NCBI RefSeq assembly: GCF_009792295.1 | Contig: NZ_CP039934.1 | Span: 1,136,501-1,200,500 of the forward strand | DNA: 64,000 bases | Source: Myroides fluvii | GTDB taxonomy: Bacteria > Bacteroidota > Bacteroidia > Flavobacteriales > Flavobacteriaceae | Direction of reading: 5' to 3' | Part shown: piece by piece, positions 25,390-34,785 of the stretch | How the letters are laid out: every line of letters begins with the position of its first letter | How positions within the stretch are numbered: the first letter of the stretch is position 1 | Position numbers and translations under genes: made by a program | Notes under the pieces: generated by a model | Database searches by the model: none | Told to the model about the DNA's origin: nothing | The model's input: only the letters and a program-made list of their open reading frames with translations

Positions 25390-28300
25390 TTAGTTTTCTT
25401 CTGTTTCTTCTACTTTCACAAAGTCACTGTCTTTTCCCCATTTTCGTTCCACTAAATAGTATAACGCTGGTAATACGAAAAGGGTTAAAATAGTAGCGAA
25501 TAACAATCCATAAACGATTACTGTGGCTAAAGGTCGTTGAACATCCGAACCGATTCCCGTTGCCATAGATGCTGGAAATAATCCCAAAATCGCCACGGTC
25601 GCCGTCATTAATACGGGTCTGAATCGCTGTTCAGCTCCTAGTAAGACAGACTCTAATAAAGCATGACCTTTTTTCCTCAAATCGTTAATATGTGAAATCA
25701 TAATCACTCCATTCTGAATGGCAACGCCAAATAAGGCAATAAATCCAACAGCAGAGGACACGTTTAATGACATACCTCTTACATTCAAGGCTAACATCCC
25801 TCCAAAAAGAGCTAAAGGCACGACCACCATCAACAACCCTGCTTGTCTGAATTGACCAAATGCGCCATACAATAAAACAAACATCAAACACAACGTCAGT
25901 GGAACAATAATCGCTAAACGGTTATAGGCTCGGTGTTGATTTTCAAACTGTCCTCCCCATTCGATGTGAAACTTATTGTGATCATACGTGATATTCTCCT
26001 CGATTTTTTGTTGTGCCTCTTTCAATAAAGACCCTAAATCACGATTACGAACGTTTAGCTTCACCGTTAAGTGACGTCTATTCATCTCACGCGTAATGGT
26101 GCTCTCTCCGGTGCTGGTTTTTACATCCGCTACTTGTGAGAGCGGAATCTTTGCTCCTGTGCTTGAAGTCAACATTAGGTTGGCAATCTTTTCGGGTGTA
26201 TTTCTACTTTCCTCTGTATAGCGAGCACTGATATCGTACACCTTATTTCCAATAAAGATTTGAGAAATGGCTTTTCCTCCAATGGCAACTTCAATTAATT
26301 CGGCTACATCTGATACATTTAGTCCATATTGTGCAATTTTATCTCGATTGGCGTGAATCTGTAATTGCGGTAGTGGTGGTTCTTGGTCAATCGCCAAATC
26401 TACTGCTCCATCTACTGTTTTTAATGTACCTAAAACTTCATTGGCAATACGTCTAGTTTCGTGAAAATCCTCTCCATATACTTTCACTACCAATTCACTA
26501 TGCGCGCCAGAAATTTTATCCATTACCCCATCAATCATCGGCTGAGCAAATCCAACCGTAAACCCTGGTAGTGATTCATATTCTGCCGCCAATTCCTCAA
26601 TTAGATCATTCTTTGTTTTTCCTCTTGGCCATTCTTTATACGGTTTAATACCGATAGAACACTCAAAGTGAGAAGGTGTAAAGGGATCCGTACCATCGTC
26701 ATTTCTTCCTGCTTGCACCATTACATAAGTCACTTCCTCATATTTCATCGTTCGCGCACGCAAGGTATCGCTCATCTCTTTGGATTTCTCTAATGAAATT
26801 CCCGGTGGTAAGGTCACTTGCAACCAAATAGATCCTTCGTCTAATGGAGGTAAAAAGTCTTTCCCTACTTTGGCCGTTAGTCCAATGGTAATCGCCAAAA
26901 TAATCACAATCGGCAAGAACACTTGTTTCGGTTTCTTCATAATCTTTTCAATGCGATTATGATACAAAGCCGTTAGTTTTTCCAACCATTTGTTGTGGTA
27001 TATTTTTCTCGGTTTTTTATACACTGCATAAGCCAATCCTGGAATTAAGAACAAGGCAACTAAAAGAGCACCTAACAAAGCAAATCCAACCGTAAAAGCC
27101 ATAGGCGTAAATAGTTTCTTTTCTACGCGCTCAAAAGCAAAAAGTGGTAAATACGCCGTGATAATAATAACCGTAGCAAAAAACACAGGCTTAGCCACCT
27201 CTTTGGTACGTTGGGCAATCGATTTTTCTTTTAGTTCTTCCTTCGGATTATCCTCTCGCTTCTTGAGGATGGATTCCATCATTACAATGGCTCCATCGAC
27301 AATAATTCCAAAGTCAATGGCTCCTAAAGACAATAAATTCGCTGGAATATCCGTGAAATGCATTAAAATAAACGCAAATAATAGAGAAACTGGAATGGTA
27401 ATGGCTACAAGTAAAGCACCTCTCCAACTGCCTAAGAAAACGATCAAAACGATGATAACCAAGCTAATTCCTTCAATCAACGTCGTTGATACGGTATGCA
27501 AAGTAGTATCTACTAGTTCGGTACGATCCAAAAACGTATGAATCTTTACGCCTTCTGGCAGTAATTCGTTGTTTAATTCATCCACATAATGGTGGATCTT
27601 ATCTAGTACTACTGATGGATTTTCTCCTTTTAGCAATAATACAATCCCCTCAATGCTATCGGAATAGTTGCGTTCTTTATCTGAGTAACCTAAAACTCCT
27701 TTTCGTTCAACATTACCATATTTTAAACGGCCTAAGTCCTTCAAGAAGATTGGAATTCCATTTTCTGCTTTTACAACGATCTTCCCTAAATCTTCCAGGT
27801 CTTTCACTAATCCAATTCCACGTACTACATAACCTAAATCTCCGCGTGTTAAAACACTCCCTCCAGAATTGACGTTATTTTCTTCGATGGTTTCAGTGAC
27901 ATCACTTAGAGATAAATCGTATTGTTCTAATTTATGCGGATCTAATTCAATTTGAAATTGCGTGGTAATTCCTCCAAAATTCGTTACCTCCGCAACACCA
28001 GAAACTTGGTTTAGTTTCGGGATGATAATGAAGTTTTGAATATCGGTTAACTCGCGTAAACTATAGCCATCCCCTTCAATAATGTATCGGTATACTTCTC
28101 CAATAGGAGAGGTTAACGGATCGAGTTCGGGAACCGCTTCATAAGGCAGTTCTACTGCATTTAGACGTTCCTGAATGCGCTGACGGGCGAAATAATCATC
28201 CACACCATCCTCAAAAACAAGGGTAATCATGGATAGTCCGAATGTACTGTTACTGCGCATTACGTGCATCCCTGGCATTCCATTTAGGGCGCGCTCAATA

Positions 28301-28503
28301 GGAATGGTAATTTGTAGTTCTATTTCTTCTGCAGCCAAACCAGGTACTTGTGTCACTACTTGGGATGTCGTATCCGCAATATCAGGATAGGCTTCTATGG
28401 ATAATTGTTTCCATGAATAATAACCAAAGATACACAGTAAGCCAAACAAAGCAGCAACAAGCCATCTTTTGTGTATAGCCGTATCTATTATATTTTTTTT
28501 CAT
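25390..28503 (-). CDS. CzcA/CusA-type heavy-metal RND efflux pump
   Basis: The 1037-aa inner-membrane proton antiporter has 12 helices and two large periplasmic loops. Helix 4 carries Asp397, Asp403 and Glu410 (DFGIIVDGAIVMMES), the spacing of the CzcA proton-relay triad. That signature fits pumps for divalent cations (zinc, cobalt, cadmium, nickel) better than the copper/silver CusA type. The protein exports metal from periplasm or cytoplasm through the TolC-like channel. It sits between the adaptor (24 bp upstream) and the channel gene (1 bp downstream). Substrate is inferred from the motif only. Confidence 0.93.
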   Translation of the reverse strand: MKKNIIDTAIHKRWLVAALFGLLCIFGYYSWKQLSIEAYPDIADTTSQVVTQVPGLAAEEIELQITIPIERALNGMPGMHVMRSNSTFGLSMITLVFEDGVDDYFARQRIQERLNAVELPYEAVPELDPLTSPIGEVYRYIIEGDGYSLRELTDIQNFIIIPKLNQVSGVAEVTNFGGITTQFQIELDPHKLEQYDLSLSDVTETIEENNVNSGGSVLTRGDLGYVVRGIGLVKDLEDLGKIVVKAENGIPIFLKDLGRLKYGNVERKGVLGYSDKERNYSDSIEGIVLLLKGENPSVVLDKIHHYVDELNNELLPEGVKIHTFLDRTELVDTTLHTVSTTLIEGISLVIIVLIVFLGSWRGALLVAITIPVSLLFAFILMHFTDIPANLLSLGAIDFGIIVDGAIVMMESILKKREDNPKEELKEKSIAQRTKEVAKPVFFATVIIITAYLPLFAFERVEKKLFTPMAFTVGFALLGALLVALFLIPGLAYAVYKKPRKIYHNKWLEKLTALYHNRIEKIMKKPKQVFLPIVIILAITIGLTAKVGKDFLPPLDEGSIWLQVTLPPGISLEKSKEMSDTLRARTMKYEEVTYVMVQAGRNDDGTDPFTPSHFECSIGIKPYKEWPRGKTKNDLIEELAAEYESLPGFTVGFAQPMIDGVMDKISGAHSELVVKVYGEDFHETRRIANEVLGTLKTVDGAVDLAIDQEPPLPQLQIHANRDKIAQYGLNVSDVAELIEVAIGGKAISQIFIGNKVYDISARYTEESRNTPEKIANLMLTSSTGAKIPLSQVADVKTSTGESTITREMNRRHLTVKLNVRNRDLGSLLKEAQQKIEENITYDHNKFHIEWGGQFENQHRAYNRLAIIVPLTLCLMFVLLYGAFGQFRQAGLLMVVVPLALFGGMLALNVRGMSLNVSSAVGFIALFGVAIQNGVIMISHINDLRKKGHALLESVLLGAEQRFRPVLMTATVAILGLFPASMATGIGSDVQRPLATVIVYGLLFATILTLFVLPALYYLVERKWGKDSDFVKVEETEEN

Positions 28504-28527
28504 CTTTTTTGCTGTTTTATAGGATTA

Positions 28528-29643
28528 CTACAGTTGAGGTAAATAAATTCCCCCCTCACTTACTACTTTGTCTCCTTTTTCTATTCCAGATAAAATCACC
28601 GTCTGATTTCCAGAAACTCCTCCGATTACCACATTTTTACGGATGTACTCATTGGGTGCGACTTCTACATATACAAAAGAGTTATCTTCTCCTTGTAGAA
28701 CAGCTCTTGATGGTACTAAGATTACTTTTTCAGGCTGATCGATAAAACGTACATTCACATACATCCCCGGTTTTAGGATGCGCTTGTCATTATTTGCTTC
28801 AATAAGCACATCAATACTTCTGGTTTCTTCATCTACAATTTCATTCACGTGATAAATCGTTCCTACAATCGGCTCATCTGGGTAAGCAGATAGTTCAATT
28901 TGAACTTTATTTAATTTCGTTAAGTGTTGAATGTCTTTCTCTTTGACCTTTCCCACTATCCAAATCTTGTTCAAGGCTGCAATTTTCACCACAGGATCCG
29001 CATCGTCATTGATATATTGACCCAATACAATATTATTTTCCAATACCTCTCCATCGATGGGTGAACGCACGATCAAAGGCTGACCTAACACCAAGGAAGT
29101 GGGTTGTACGTTGTATATTTTAATGGCTGCAGTAGCATTGTCAAAAGCCGCTTTGGCGATGGAATTTTCCGTTTCTGCTTCTTCATACTCTTGTCGAACA
29201 CCAACGCCATTGGCCAATAAGTCGGCCTGTCTTTTTAAATTTAATGTCGCTTGTTTGTATTCTTGTTTAGAATCGAAGTAGTCCTTTTGCGCTTCGAAGT
29301 AATCTGGTGAAGAAACTTCGAATAACGGTTGATTTATGCTTACTTTTTGCCCTAACTTAATAAATGATTTGATGATTCTCCCAGAAAAAGGAGATGCAAT
29401 TTCCGCATAATGGTTCGGAATTGCTTTTACTAAACCTGCAGTTACTAAATCAAAAGTGAAATCTTCTTCTTCCACTGGTGTAACTTTAATTCTGCTTTTG
29501 AGGTTTGAATTTTCTGTTAAGGAAATCACTTGATTATTCACTTGATATTGTGCGATATCACTGCTTTGTTCCTTTTTATCAGAGCAAAAACTCAATAAGA
29601 TACTCAAGCCTAAAACTCCCGCTATTTGTACTTTTTTTGCCAT
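28528..29643 (-). CDS. RND efflux periplasmic adaptor (CzcB-like)
   Basis: The 371-aa membrane-fusion protein is a lipoprotein (AGVLGLSILLSFC, Cys at 20). After a strand-rich start it has a lipoyl/hairpin region (about 85-200: PFSGRIIKSFIKLGQKVS, then a coiled-coil of two helices, then RSPIDGEVLENNIVLGQYI) and a beta-barrel domain up to PGMYVNVRFI. It is the first gene of the operon adaptor-pump-channel-barrel. The 195-bp region upstream is likely to hold the promoter and any metal-responsive operator; I did not find a clear one. Confidence 0.9.
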   Translation of the reverse strand: MAKKVQIAGVLGLSILLSFCSDKKEQSSDIAQYQVNNQVISLTENSNLKSRIKVTPVEEEDFTFDLVTAGLVKAIPNHYAEIASPFSGRIIKSFIKLGQKVSINQPLFEVSSPDYFEAQKDYFDSKQEYKQATLNLKRQADLLANGVGVRQEYEEAETENSIAKAAFDNATAAIKIYNVQPTSLVLGQPLIVRSPIDGEVLENNIVLGQYINDDADPVVKIAALNKIWIVGKVKEKDIQHLTKLNKVQIELSAYPDEPIVGTIYHVNEIVDEETRSIDVLIEANNDKRILKPGMYVNVRFIDQPEKVILVPSRAVLQGEDNSFVYVEVAPNEYIRKNVVIGGVSGNQTVILSGIEKGDKVVSEGGIYLPQL

Positions 29644-29838
29644 TATGATTGGTTTAAATTTTAACTTTATAATATTCTCTTAAATTACGAAATTTTACGT
29701 TATATTTTTAACTATTTAAATAAACCATCCCGTTTATTTAACAATAAAAAATATAATCCGTTACCCATAAGGAGTTAAATCACAGCGAAAACGCCACTTT
29801 TTCATGATTACTATTTTATAAAAGAGTTAGTACTAGGT

Positions 29839-31242
29839 TTACTGTAAATCGAAGATATAAGCAGCCAATCCAAAATAAATGAGCAACCCAATGATATTGA
29901 CGATGGTTCGAATTGCAGGGCTTGCTACTACAGCGGGATCAGCACCCATTTTCTTTACAAGGAGTGGCAATGCAGCGCCTATAACAGTTGAGAAAACAAC
30001 TTGTAAGAACAAAGCCACGGCAATTACACCGCCAATAGTCCATAGAGAAAAAGTTGCTGGAGTATCCGTTTCCCAACTCAACCACACCACTTTACCAAAG
30101 GCGAGTAAACCCAAACACAAGGCCAACAGCAAGGCGATTCTCGTTTCTTTCCACAGCACACGCATCCATGATTTAACCGTTATTTGTCCCAAAGCCATGG
30201 CTCGTACTACTACGGTTGCCGATTGAGTACCTGCATTTCCTCCTGCATCTGCGACCATCGGCATATAGAGTGCTAAGATGACCATCTGCGCCAATGCCCC
30301 TTCGAAATTGTGAATAATTAAACCCGAAATTAAACCAACAACAGCAAGGGTAACCAACCAAAATACTCGTTTTTTAAAGTGATCGAAGATTGAAGATGCA
30401 GCATAATCAGCATCCTCACTGCTTCCCATCACCCCCATAAACTTCTGCATGTCTTCGGTGTGTTCTGCTTGGATAATATCTAATGCATCATCATGCGTCA
30501 CAATACCGACCAATTGTTTTTTTCGATTGAGGATAGGCAAAGCAACCAATTCGTATTTATCTATTTTGGCTGCGATTTGCTCATTGTCTTCATCTACATA
30601 ACCAAAAACAAAATCGCGGTGTAATTCTTCCTCCACCAGTTGGTGTGGTTCAGCGATAATCAAATCCTTTAATGTAATAAATCCCCATAACGTTTGATCT
30701 TCATTAACCACATAGATATAATAAATGGTCTTCTTTGACGGCGCATCTTGCCTCACTTTGTGAATCGCTTCAAAGCAAGTCATATCTTTAGAAACCGTAG
30801 CAAAATCAGTGCTCATAATACCTCCCGCCGTATCTTCAGGATAAGAACTCAAAGCCAGTACATTCTCTCGAATCGATTTGCTCAAAAATGGAAGTAAATC
30901 AATTTGTTCCTGTTGGGTTAAAATTTGAAACAAATCGGCACGATCTTCAGAGGGCATTTGTTCAAATAGTCTTGCAAATCGCTTCATACTCAACTGTTGA
31001 AAAATCGATAGTTGCTTCACCAAGGGAAAAGCAGCAAAAATTTCAGCTTGATGTTCTAAAGGAAACTCGCGTAAAATGACAAACAATTCTTTCGTATCCA
31101 TTAACGACAGTGCCTCACTTACATCGATAATTGGCATTTTCTTTAATACAGGAAGCATCTTCATCATCTGATCCAATCCTTGGAAATCTGCTGCAATTTT
31201 GCGCAAACTACTGCGTTCATACTTCATTGTTCTCATGGCCAT
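29839..31242 (-). CDS. mgtE: Magnesium transporter MgtE
   Basis: The 467-aa product has the MgtE architecture: an N-terminal helical superhelix (about 1-150), two CBS domains (about 150-275, TAGGIMSTDFATVSKDMT and IVTHDDALDII), and a five-helix C-terminal channel with the ion-path motif DAGGNAGTQSATVVVRA. The dimer is a gated Mg2+ channel that closes when its cytosolic domains bind Mg2+. The MgtC-like gene ends 13 bp upstream, so the pair is probably one Mg2+-related operon. Length and motifs are complete. Confidence 0.93.
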   Translation of the reverse strand: MAMRTMKYERSSLRKIAADFQGLDQMMKMLPVLKKMPIIDVSEALSLMDTKELFVILREFPLEHQAEIFAAFPLVKQLSIFQQLSMKRFARLFEQMPSEDRADLFQILTQQEQIDLLPFLSKSIRENVLALSSYPEDTAGGIMSTDFATVSKDMTCFEAIHKVRQDAPSKKTIYYIYVVNEDQTLWGFITLKDLIIAEPHQLVEEELHRDFVFGYVDEDNEQIAAKIDKYELVALPILNRKKQLVGIVTHDDALDIIQAEHTEDMQKFMGVMGSSEDADYAASSIFDHFKKRVFWLVTLAVVGLISGLIIHNFEGALAQMVILALYMPMVADAGGNAGTQSATVVVRAMALGQITVKSWMRVLWKETRIALLLALCLGLLAFGKVVWLSWETDTPATFSLWTIGGVIAVALFLQVVFSTVIGAALPLLVKKMGADPAVVASPAIRTIVNIIGLLIYFGLAAYIFDLQ

Positions 31243-31255
31243 TCATTTTTAAAGA

Positions 31256-31978
31256 TTAATACGTAGTTAACTCCCATGATACCTCAGACACCCCAAATTC
31301 CAACGAAACTTTCTGGGTAATCTGCTCTAAAATATCATCTTTACGTCCGATGCAGTAAACCTCAAACTTAAGGTAGGAAAAAGCGGGATTGCCATTATCC
31401 GAACTTTTTAACGAACGCATTTGCAATTCTTTTTGTGCTTTGAGGTGTTTGAGCACCATGATGCGGATGTCGTTTTCGACCGCTTCTTTACATCCTACTA
31501 TAATTTCATAATGTACTTCTGCAGAATCGCCTTCTGTTTCAAAAGACAACTTATTCATTAGGGTTCCGATAGGGCGCAATACTAAATGCGCACATACAAT
31601 TAAGAGGGTCATCACAATAGCCTCTTGCCATAGTCCTACTCCACACATGGAGCCAACTGAAGCTGAACACCAAATAGTCGCTGCTGTATTCAAACCGCGG
31701 ATGCTAAATCCATCCTTCATAATCACACCGGCTCCTAGGAAACCTATTCCACTTACAACATAAGAAGCCACACGCCCCACAGCAGTCCCCCCAATTTGAT
31801 ACGACATCAATACAAATCCAGCTGCACCAATACAAACCAAGGTATTGGTTCTCAATCCAGCACTTTTTTGTCTTACCTGACGTTCAGCACCAATCAACGC
31901 TCCTAAAATAAAAGCAAGTAATAATCTTAAAATAAATACTGTAATTGCCATAACTTCATTTTTTAAATCCCACTCCAT
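31256..31978 (-). CDS. MgtC/SapB-family membrane protein
   Basis: I start this at MEWDLKNEVM (31978), 240 aa; a TTG start at 32002 and a Met at 31951 are alternatives. Four or five helices at the N-terminus contain the MgtC signature GAERQVRQKSAGLRTNTLV and GFLGAGVIM. A C-terminal ACT-like domain (about 165-240) completes the long form. MgtC proteins are linked to growth at low Mg2+ and to control of F1Fo ATPase. Being directly before mgtE supports a link with magnesium. Direct ion transport is not established for this family. Confidence 0.85.
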   Translation of the reverse strand: MEWDLKNEVMAITVFILRLLLAFILGALIGAERQVRQKSAGLRTNTLVCIGAAGFVLMSYQIGGTAVGRVASYVVSGIGFLGAGVIMKDGFSIRGLNTAATIWCSASVGSMCGVGLWQEAIVMTLLIVCAHLVLRPIGTLMNKLSFETEGDSAEVHYEIIVGCKEAVENDIRIMVLKHLKAQKELQMRSLKSSDNGNPAFSYLKFEVYCIGRKDDILEQITQKVSLEFGVSEVSWELTTY

Positions 31979-32070
31979 GTAAACAAACTTCGTTATGAAC
32001 AATTGGCAGGACAGTTAACATTCTTTTCTGCGAAAGGATTCTGTGTCCATCATTTATTTTTTTGATGGGA

Positions 32071-32078
32071 CAAAAGTA
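32071..32078 (-). promoter_or_regulatory. -7 box upstream of mgtC-mgtE
   Basis: On the minus strand TACTTTTG fits TAnnTTTG and lies about 90 bp before the MgtC-like start. The leader is long enough for regulation, but I see no recognisable magnesium riboswitch. Confidence 0.5.
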
Positions 32079-32146
32079 GGGGTTACACCTCATGGAGGCT
32101 ATTAGAAAGCCTTTAGAAAAAAATTAGAATTCTATTAGAAAAGAAA

Positions 32147-32172
32147 AAGCGCCTACTGAAGAGTAAGCGCTT
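32147..32172 (-). terminator. Terminator of the two-component operon
   Basis: On the minus strand AAGCGC...TACT and AGTA...GCGCTT pair, followed by TTTTTCTTTT, just after the histidine kinase stop. Confidence 0.65.
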
Positions 32173-32178
32173 GCTGAT

Positions 32179-33537
32179 TTAAAAATGAATCGTAAATGTG
32201 GTTCCTTTTCCTACTTGAGACTCCACTTGCAGTCTACCTTTATGTAGGTTGATAATTTTATTAGTCAACGGCAATCCAATGCCATTTCCTTCTTTGTAAT
32301 TTTGATTCTTACCGCGATAAAAAGGAATAAAAATATGCTCTAAATCTTCGGTTGCAATTCCGATACCATGATCTATTACCTGAATAACAAGATGGTAATT
32401 TTCATATCGAACCTGGATAATACACGCCTTTTGATCCGAGAATTTACAGGCATTTTCGAGTAAATTGACCAAAGCTACTTCCAGCAAATAAGGGTTTGCA
32501 TATACCATCATCCTCTCTTCACTAGTGACCGTTTCATCGATTACAAAGTTAAATTTGTAAGAAGCATTCATTTTTTGCAACTTCTGACAAGCATCCAAAA
32601 TAACCTCATCCACGCGAATCGATTTAAACACAATTTCGGTGGGATCATAGCTTGCTTTGGCAAAATCCAATAAGCTATTGGATAAACGCACAATTTTTTG
32701 TGAATCGTTTAATGCGTTTTGAATGGTCTGAATGTAATATGCTTGATCGTGTTCTTTATTTAACGCCAACTCTAACTCTGCAATAATCGCTGCTAACGGA
32801 GTACGCAATTCATGGGATATATTGGAAACAAATTGCTTTTGAGAATCAAAAGAATTTTCTAGGCGATTCAGCATTTCGTTAAATGTATCTGCTAATGCCC
32901 CTAGTTCGTCTTTATTTTTTTCTGTACTGATTCGCAAGTCTAAATTAGTCGCGGTAATTTTATTGACCTCATCATTCATTTTCTTTATGGGAAGCAATAC
33001 TTTTTCTGCAAAAAACAAGCCGACAAAATAGATAACCAAAAGAGAAATAACCACTAATACGACAATGGTCACAAAGAGGTTTTGCAACTTGGTATAGCCG
33101 TATTCGTCATAGGCAGTTGCAGTGACAATATAGTCCTGATTATTAAAGGAGTACTTCATTCCAATAACCTGCCAATCTTCTTGTGTATAGTGTAAACTTC
33201 CGTTGTCGATAATACTACTGATCATTTCCTTCGTTTCTTTTACCCGATCAATTTCTTCAGCATCGTGATACAACAGATGAAAATCATAATCATAAACAGC
33301 TACCTCAACCTCATTGATAATCTCGCTATTATTGAGGTAAATTTTATGTAAAGTAGCCGGTTTTACTTGAGCTTCTAAAAACAGTTTTGCCTTCGTAATC
33401 GCTTCTTTTTCAAGCTCTCCGTAAAATTCCACTTCTCTTCCCTTGGAGGAAGACCAATAAATTACGCTGGCAAAAACCAACAATATAGAGGCTACTAATA
33501 GGGTAAATAGCAGCGTAAGTCTCGTTTTAATTCTCAT
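32179..33537 (-). CDS. Sensor histidine kinase (HAMP, HisKA, HATPase)
   Basis: The 452-aa membrane kinase has two helices (about 8-28 and 155-178) enclosing a periplasmic sensor domain of about 125 residues, then a HAMP linker (about 180-230), a HisKA domain with the phosphorylated His in SHELRTPLAAI (about 245), and a HATPase with the N box NLLENACKF, G1 DHGIGIA and G2 GNGIGLPL. It overlaps the response-regulator gene by 11 bp, giving translational coupling. The arrangement resembles envelope- or metal-stress sensors such as CusS. The signal is not deducible. Confidence 0.93.
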   Translation of the reverse strand: MRIKTRLTLLFTLLVASILLVFASVIYWSSSKGREVEFYGELEKEAITKAKLFLEAQVKPATLHKIYLNNSEIINEVEVAVYDYDFHLLYHDAEEIDRVKETKEMISSIIDNGSLHYTQEDWQVIGMKYSFNNQDYIVTATAYDEYGYTKLQNLFVTIVVLVVISLLVIYFVGLFFAEKVLLPIKKMNDEVNKITATNLDLRISTEKNKDELGALADTFNEMLNRLENSFDSQKQFVSNISHELRTPLAAIIAELELALNKEHDQAYYIQTIQNALNDSQKIVRLSNSLLDFAKASYDPTEIVFKSIRVDEVILDACQKLQKMNASYKFNFVIDETVTSEERMMVYANPYLLEVALVNLLENACKFSDQKACIIQVRYENYHLVIQVIDHGIGIATEDLEHIFIPFYRGKNQNYKEGNGIGLPLTNKIINLHKGRLQVESQVGKGTTFTIHF

Positions 33538-34228
33538 GGCTTTTCAAGATAAAACCCATTCCTGACTTGGTATGAATCAATTTGTTGTGTACATCAAGTT
33601 CAATCTTTTTTCTCAGATAATTGATATATACATCGATAAAATTGGTTCCAGTATCAAAATGGGTGTCCCATACTTTTTCCGAAATCTCGGCACGAGATAA
33701 CACGCGTTCTGGATTTTCCATCATGTACTGCATGAGGTTAAATTCTTTAGGTGTCAGATGAATTTCTTGTCCTGCGCGTTTAAATTTTTTCTGATTCAAG
33801 TCAATTTCTAAATCGGCGTACTTTAAAATAGGGCTACTAGTTTCAGTTGCCTTTTCAAATCGCTTCAACAAGGCTCGAATGCGCACATAAAGCTCTCTTA
33901 ATTCAAAAGGTTTCACCAAATAATCATCTGCTCCTGCATCAAACCCCTCCACTTTATCATCTGTTGTTCCCAATGCGGTCAGCATGATAATGGGTGTATT
34001 GGGGAGGATCTGTTTGAGTTCTTTACACAGGTCTATTCCGTTCATCTTTGGCAAAATAACATCCGTAATAATCAACTGATATTTTTTCTGTAGGGCTAAT
34101 TTCTTACCCATATAGCCATCATAAGCCAAATCTACCTCAAAGTTTTGATCTTGTAAGCTGCGTTGAAGTAGTTCAGCAACGCGAATATCGTCCTCTATTA
34201 CTAATATTTGACTCAAAAGATTATCCAT
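33527..34228 (-). CDS. OmpR-family response regulator
   Basis: The 233-aa product has a receiver domain (VIEDDIRVAELL start, phosphorylated Asp in ITDVILPKMNG at about 57, Lys in YLVKPF at about 107) and a C-terminal winged helix (LTPKEFNLMQYMMENPERVLSR). It is the partner of the histidine kinase that overlaps its end by 11 bp. The genes nearby are Mg2+ transport and heavy-metal efflux, so these are candidate targets, but no operator was found. Confidence 0.93.
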   Translation of the reverse strand: MDNLLSQILVIEDDIRVAELLQRSLQDQNFEVDLAYDGYMGKKLALQKKYQLIITDVILPKMNGIDLCKELKQILPNTPIIMLTALGTTDDKVEGFDAGADDYLVKPFELRELYVRIRALLKRFEKATETSSPILKYADLEIDLNQKKFKRAGQEIHLTPKEFNLMQYMMENPERVLSRAEISEKVWDTHFDTGTNFIDVYINYLRKKIELDVHNKLIHTKSGMGFILKSHEN

Positions 34229-34262
34229 TTAAATTAATCTGGAGCAAGATAAGTCTTTTTGC

Positions 34263-34300
34263 AAAAAAAGAGGTTGTTTATACAATAAAACAACCTCTAA
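34263..34300. terminator. Bidirectional terminator
   Basis: AGAGGTTGTTT and AAAACAACCTCT form a stem with an A-run on the left, between the response-regulator start and the SSB stop. It would serve SSB transcription on the minus strand. Confidence 0.65.
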
Positions 34301-34327
34301 TTCCTTTGCCAATCTTTTTGTCCATCA

Positions 34328-34651
34328 CTAGAAAAGCAACTCAGAAACGACAATTTCTGTGATATACTTTTTGTTTCGCTCCTTGTCTTCATACGAACGA
34401 TTCACGAGTTTTCCTTCAATCGCTACTTCTTTTCCTTTTAACACATACTTTTCAGCAATATCCGCTAATTTGCCCCAGGCGACGACGTTGTGCCATTGCA
34501 CATTTTCAATTTTTTCGCCTTTGTCGTTAAAGTAAAATTCATTGATTGCTATTGAAAAAGTAGCTCGTTTTTTCTCCGTACCAAAAATGATAATTTCTGC
34601 ATCTTGTCCTGCTCGTCCTATTAATTGAACGCGGTTTCGTAGTGAACTCAT
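34328..34651 (-). CDS. Short single-stranded DNA-binding protein
   Basis: This 107-aa OB-fold protein has a normal SSB start (LRNRVQLIGRAGQDAEI) and core (NVQWHNVVAWGKLADIAEKY, then GKEVAIEGKL). It ends at VVSELLF and lacks the flexible linker and acidic DDDIPF-type tail by which the main SSB recruits partners. It is therefore probably an accessory SSB, not the replication SSB, which is usually longer. It stands alone on the minus strand. Confidence 0.88.
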   Translation of the reverse strand: MSSLRNRVQLIGRAGQDAEIIIFGTEKKRATFSIAINEFYFNDKGEKIENVQWHNVVAWGKLADIAEKYVLKGKEVAIEGKLVNRSYEDKERNKKYITEIVVSELLF

Positions 34652-34785
34652 AGTATGTGCTTTTTAATTAAATTACGTATTATTTTTTCAGCAAAAAACA
34701 CACCAAACAAGATGGGTTACACCCATTTACCCTCTAAAATATTTACTTATTAAAAGTATTATTTGTAATTTGCAATAAAAAATTC

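Noticed and set aside
27158..27541. 127-codon plus-strand frame within the RND pump gene
   Set aside because: It is antisense to a clearly conserved membrane-protein gene; long antisense frames are expected there.
31979..32110. Magnesium riboswitch (M-box) before mgtC-mgtE
   Set aside because: The leader is about 90 bases and I could not see the conserved M-box helices or loops.
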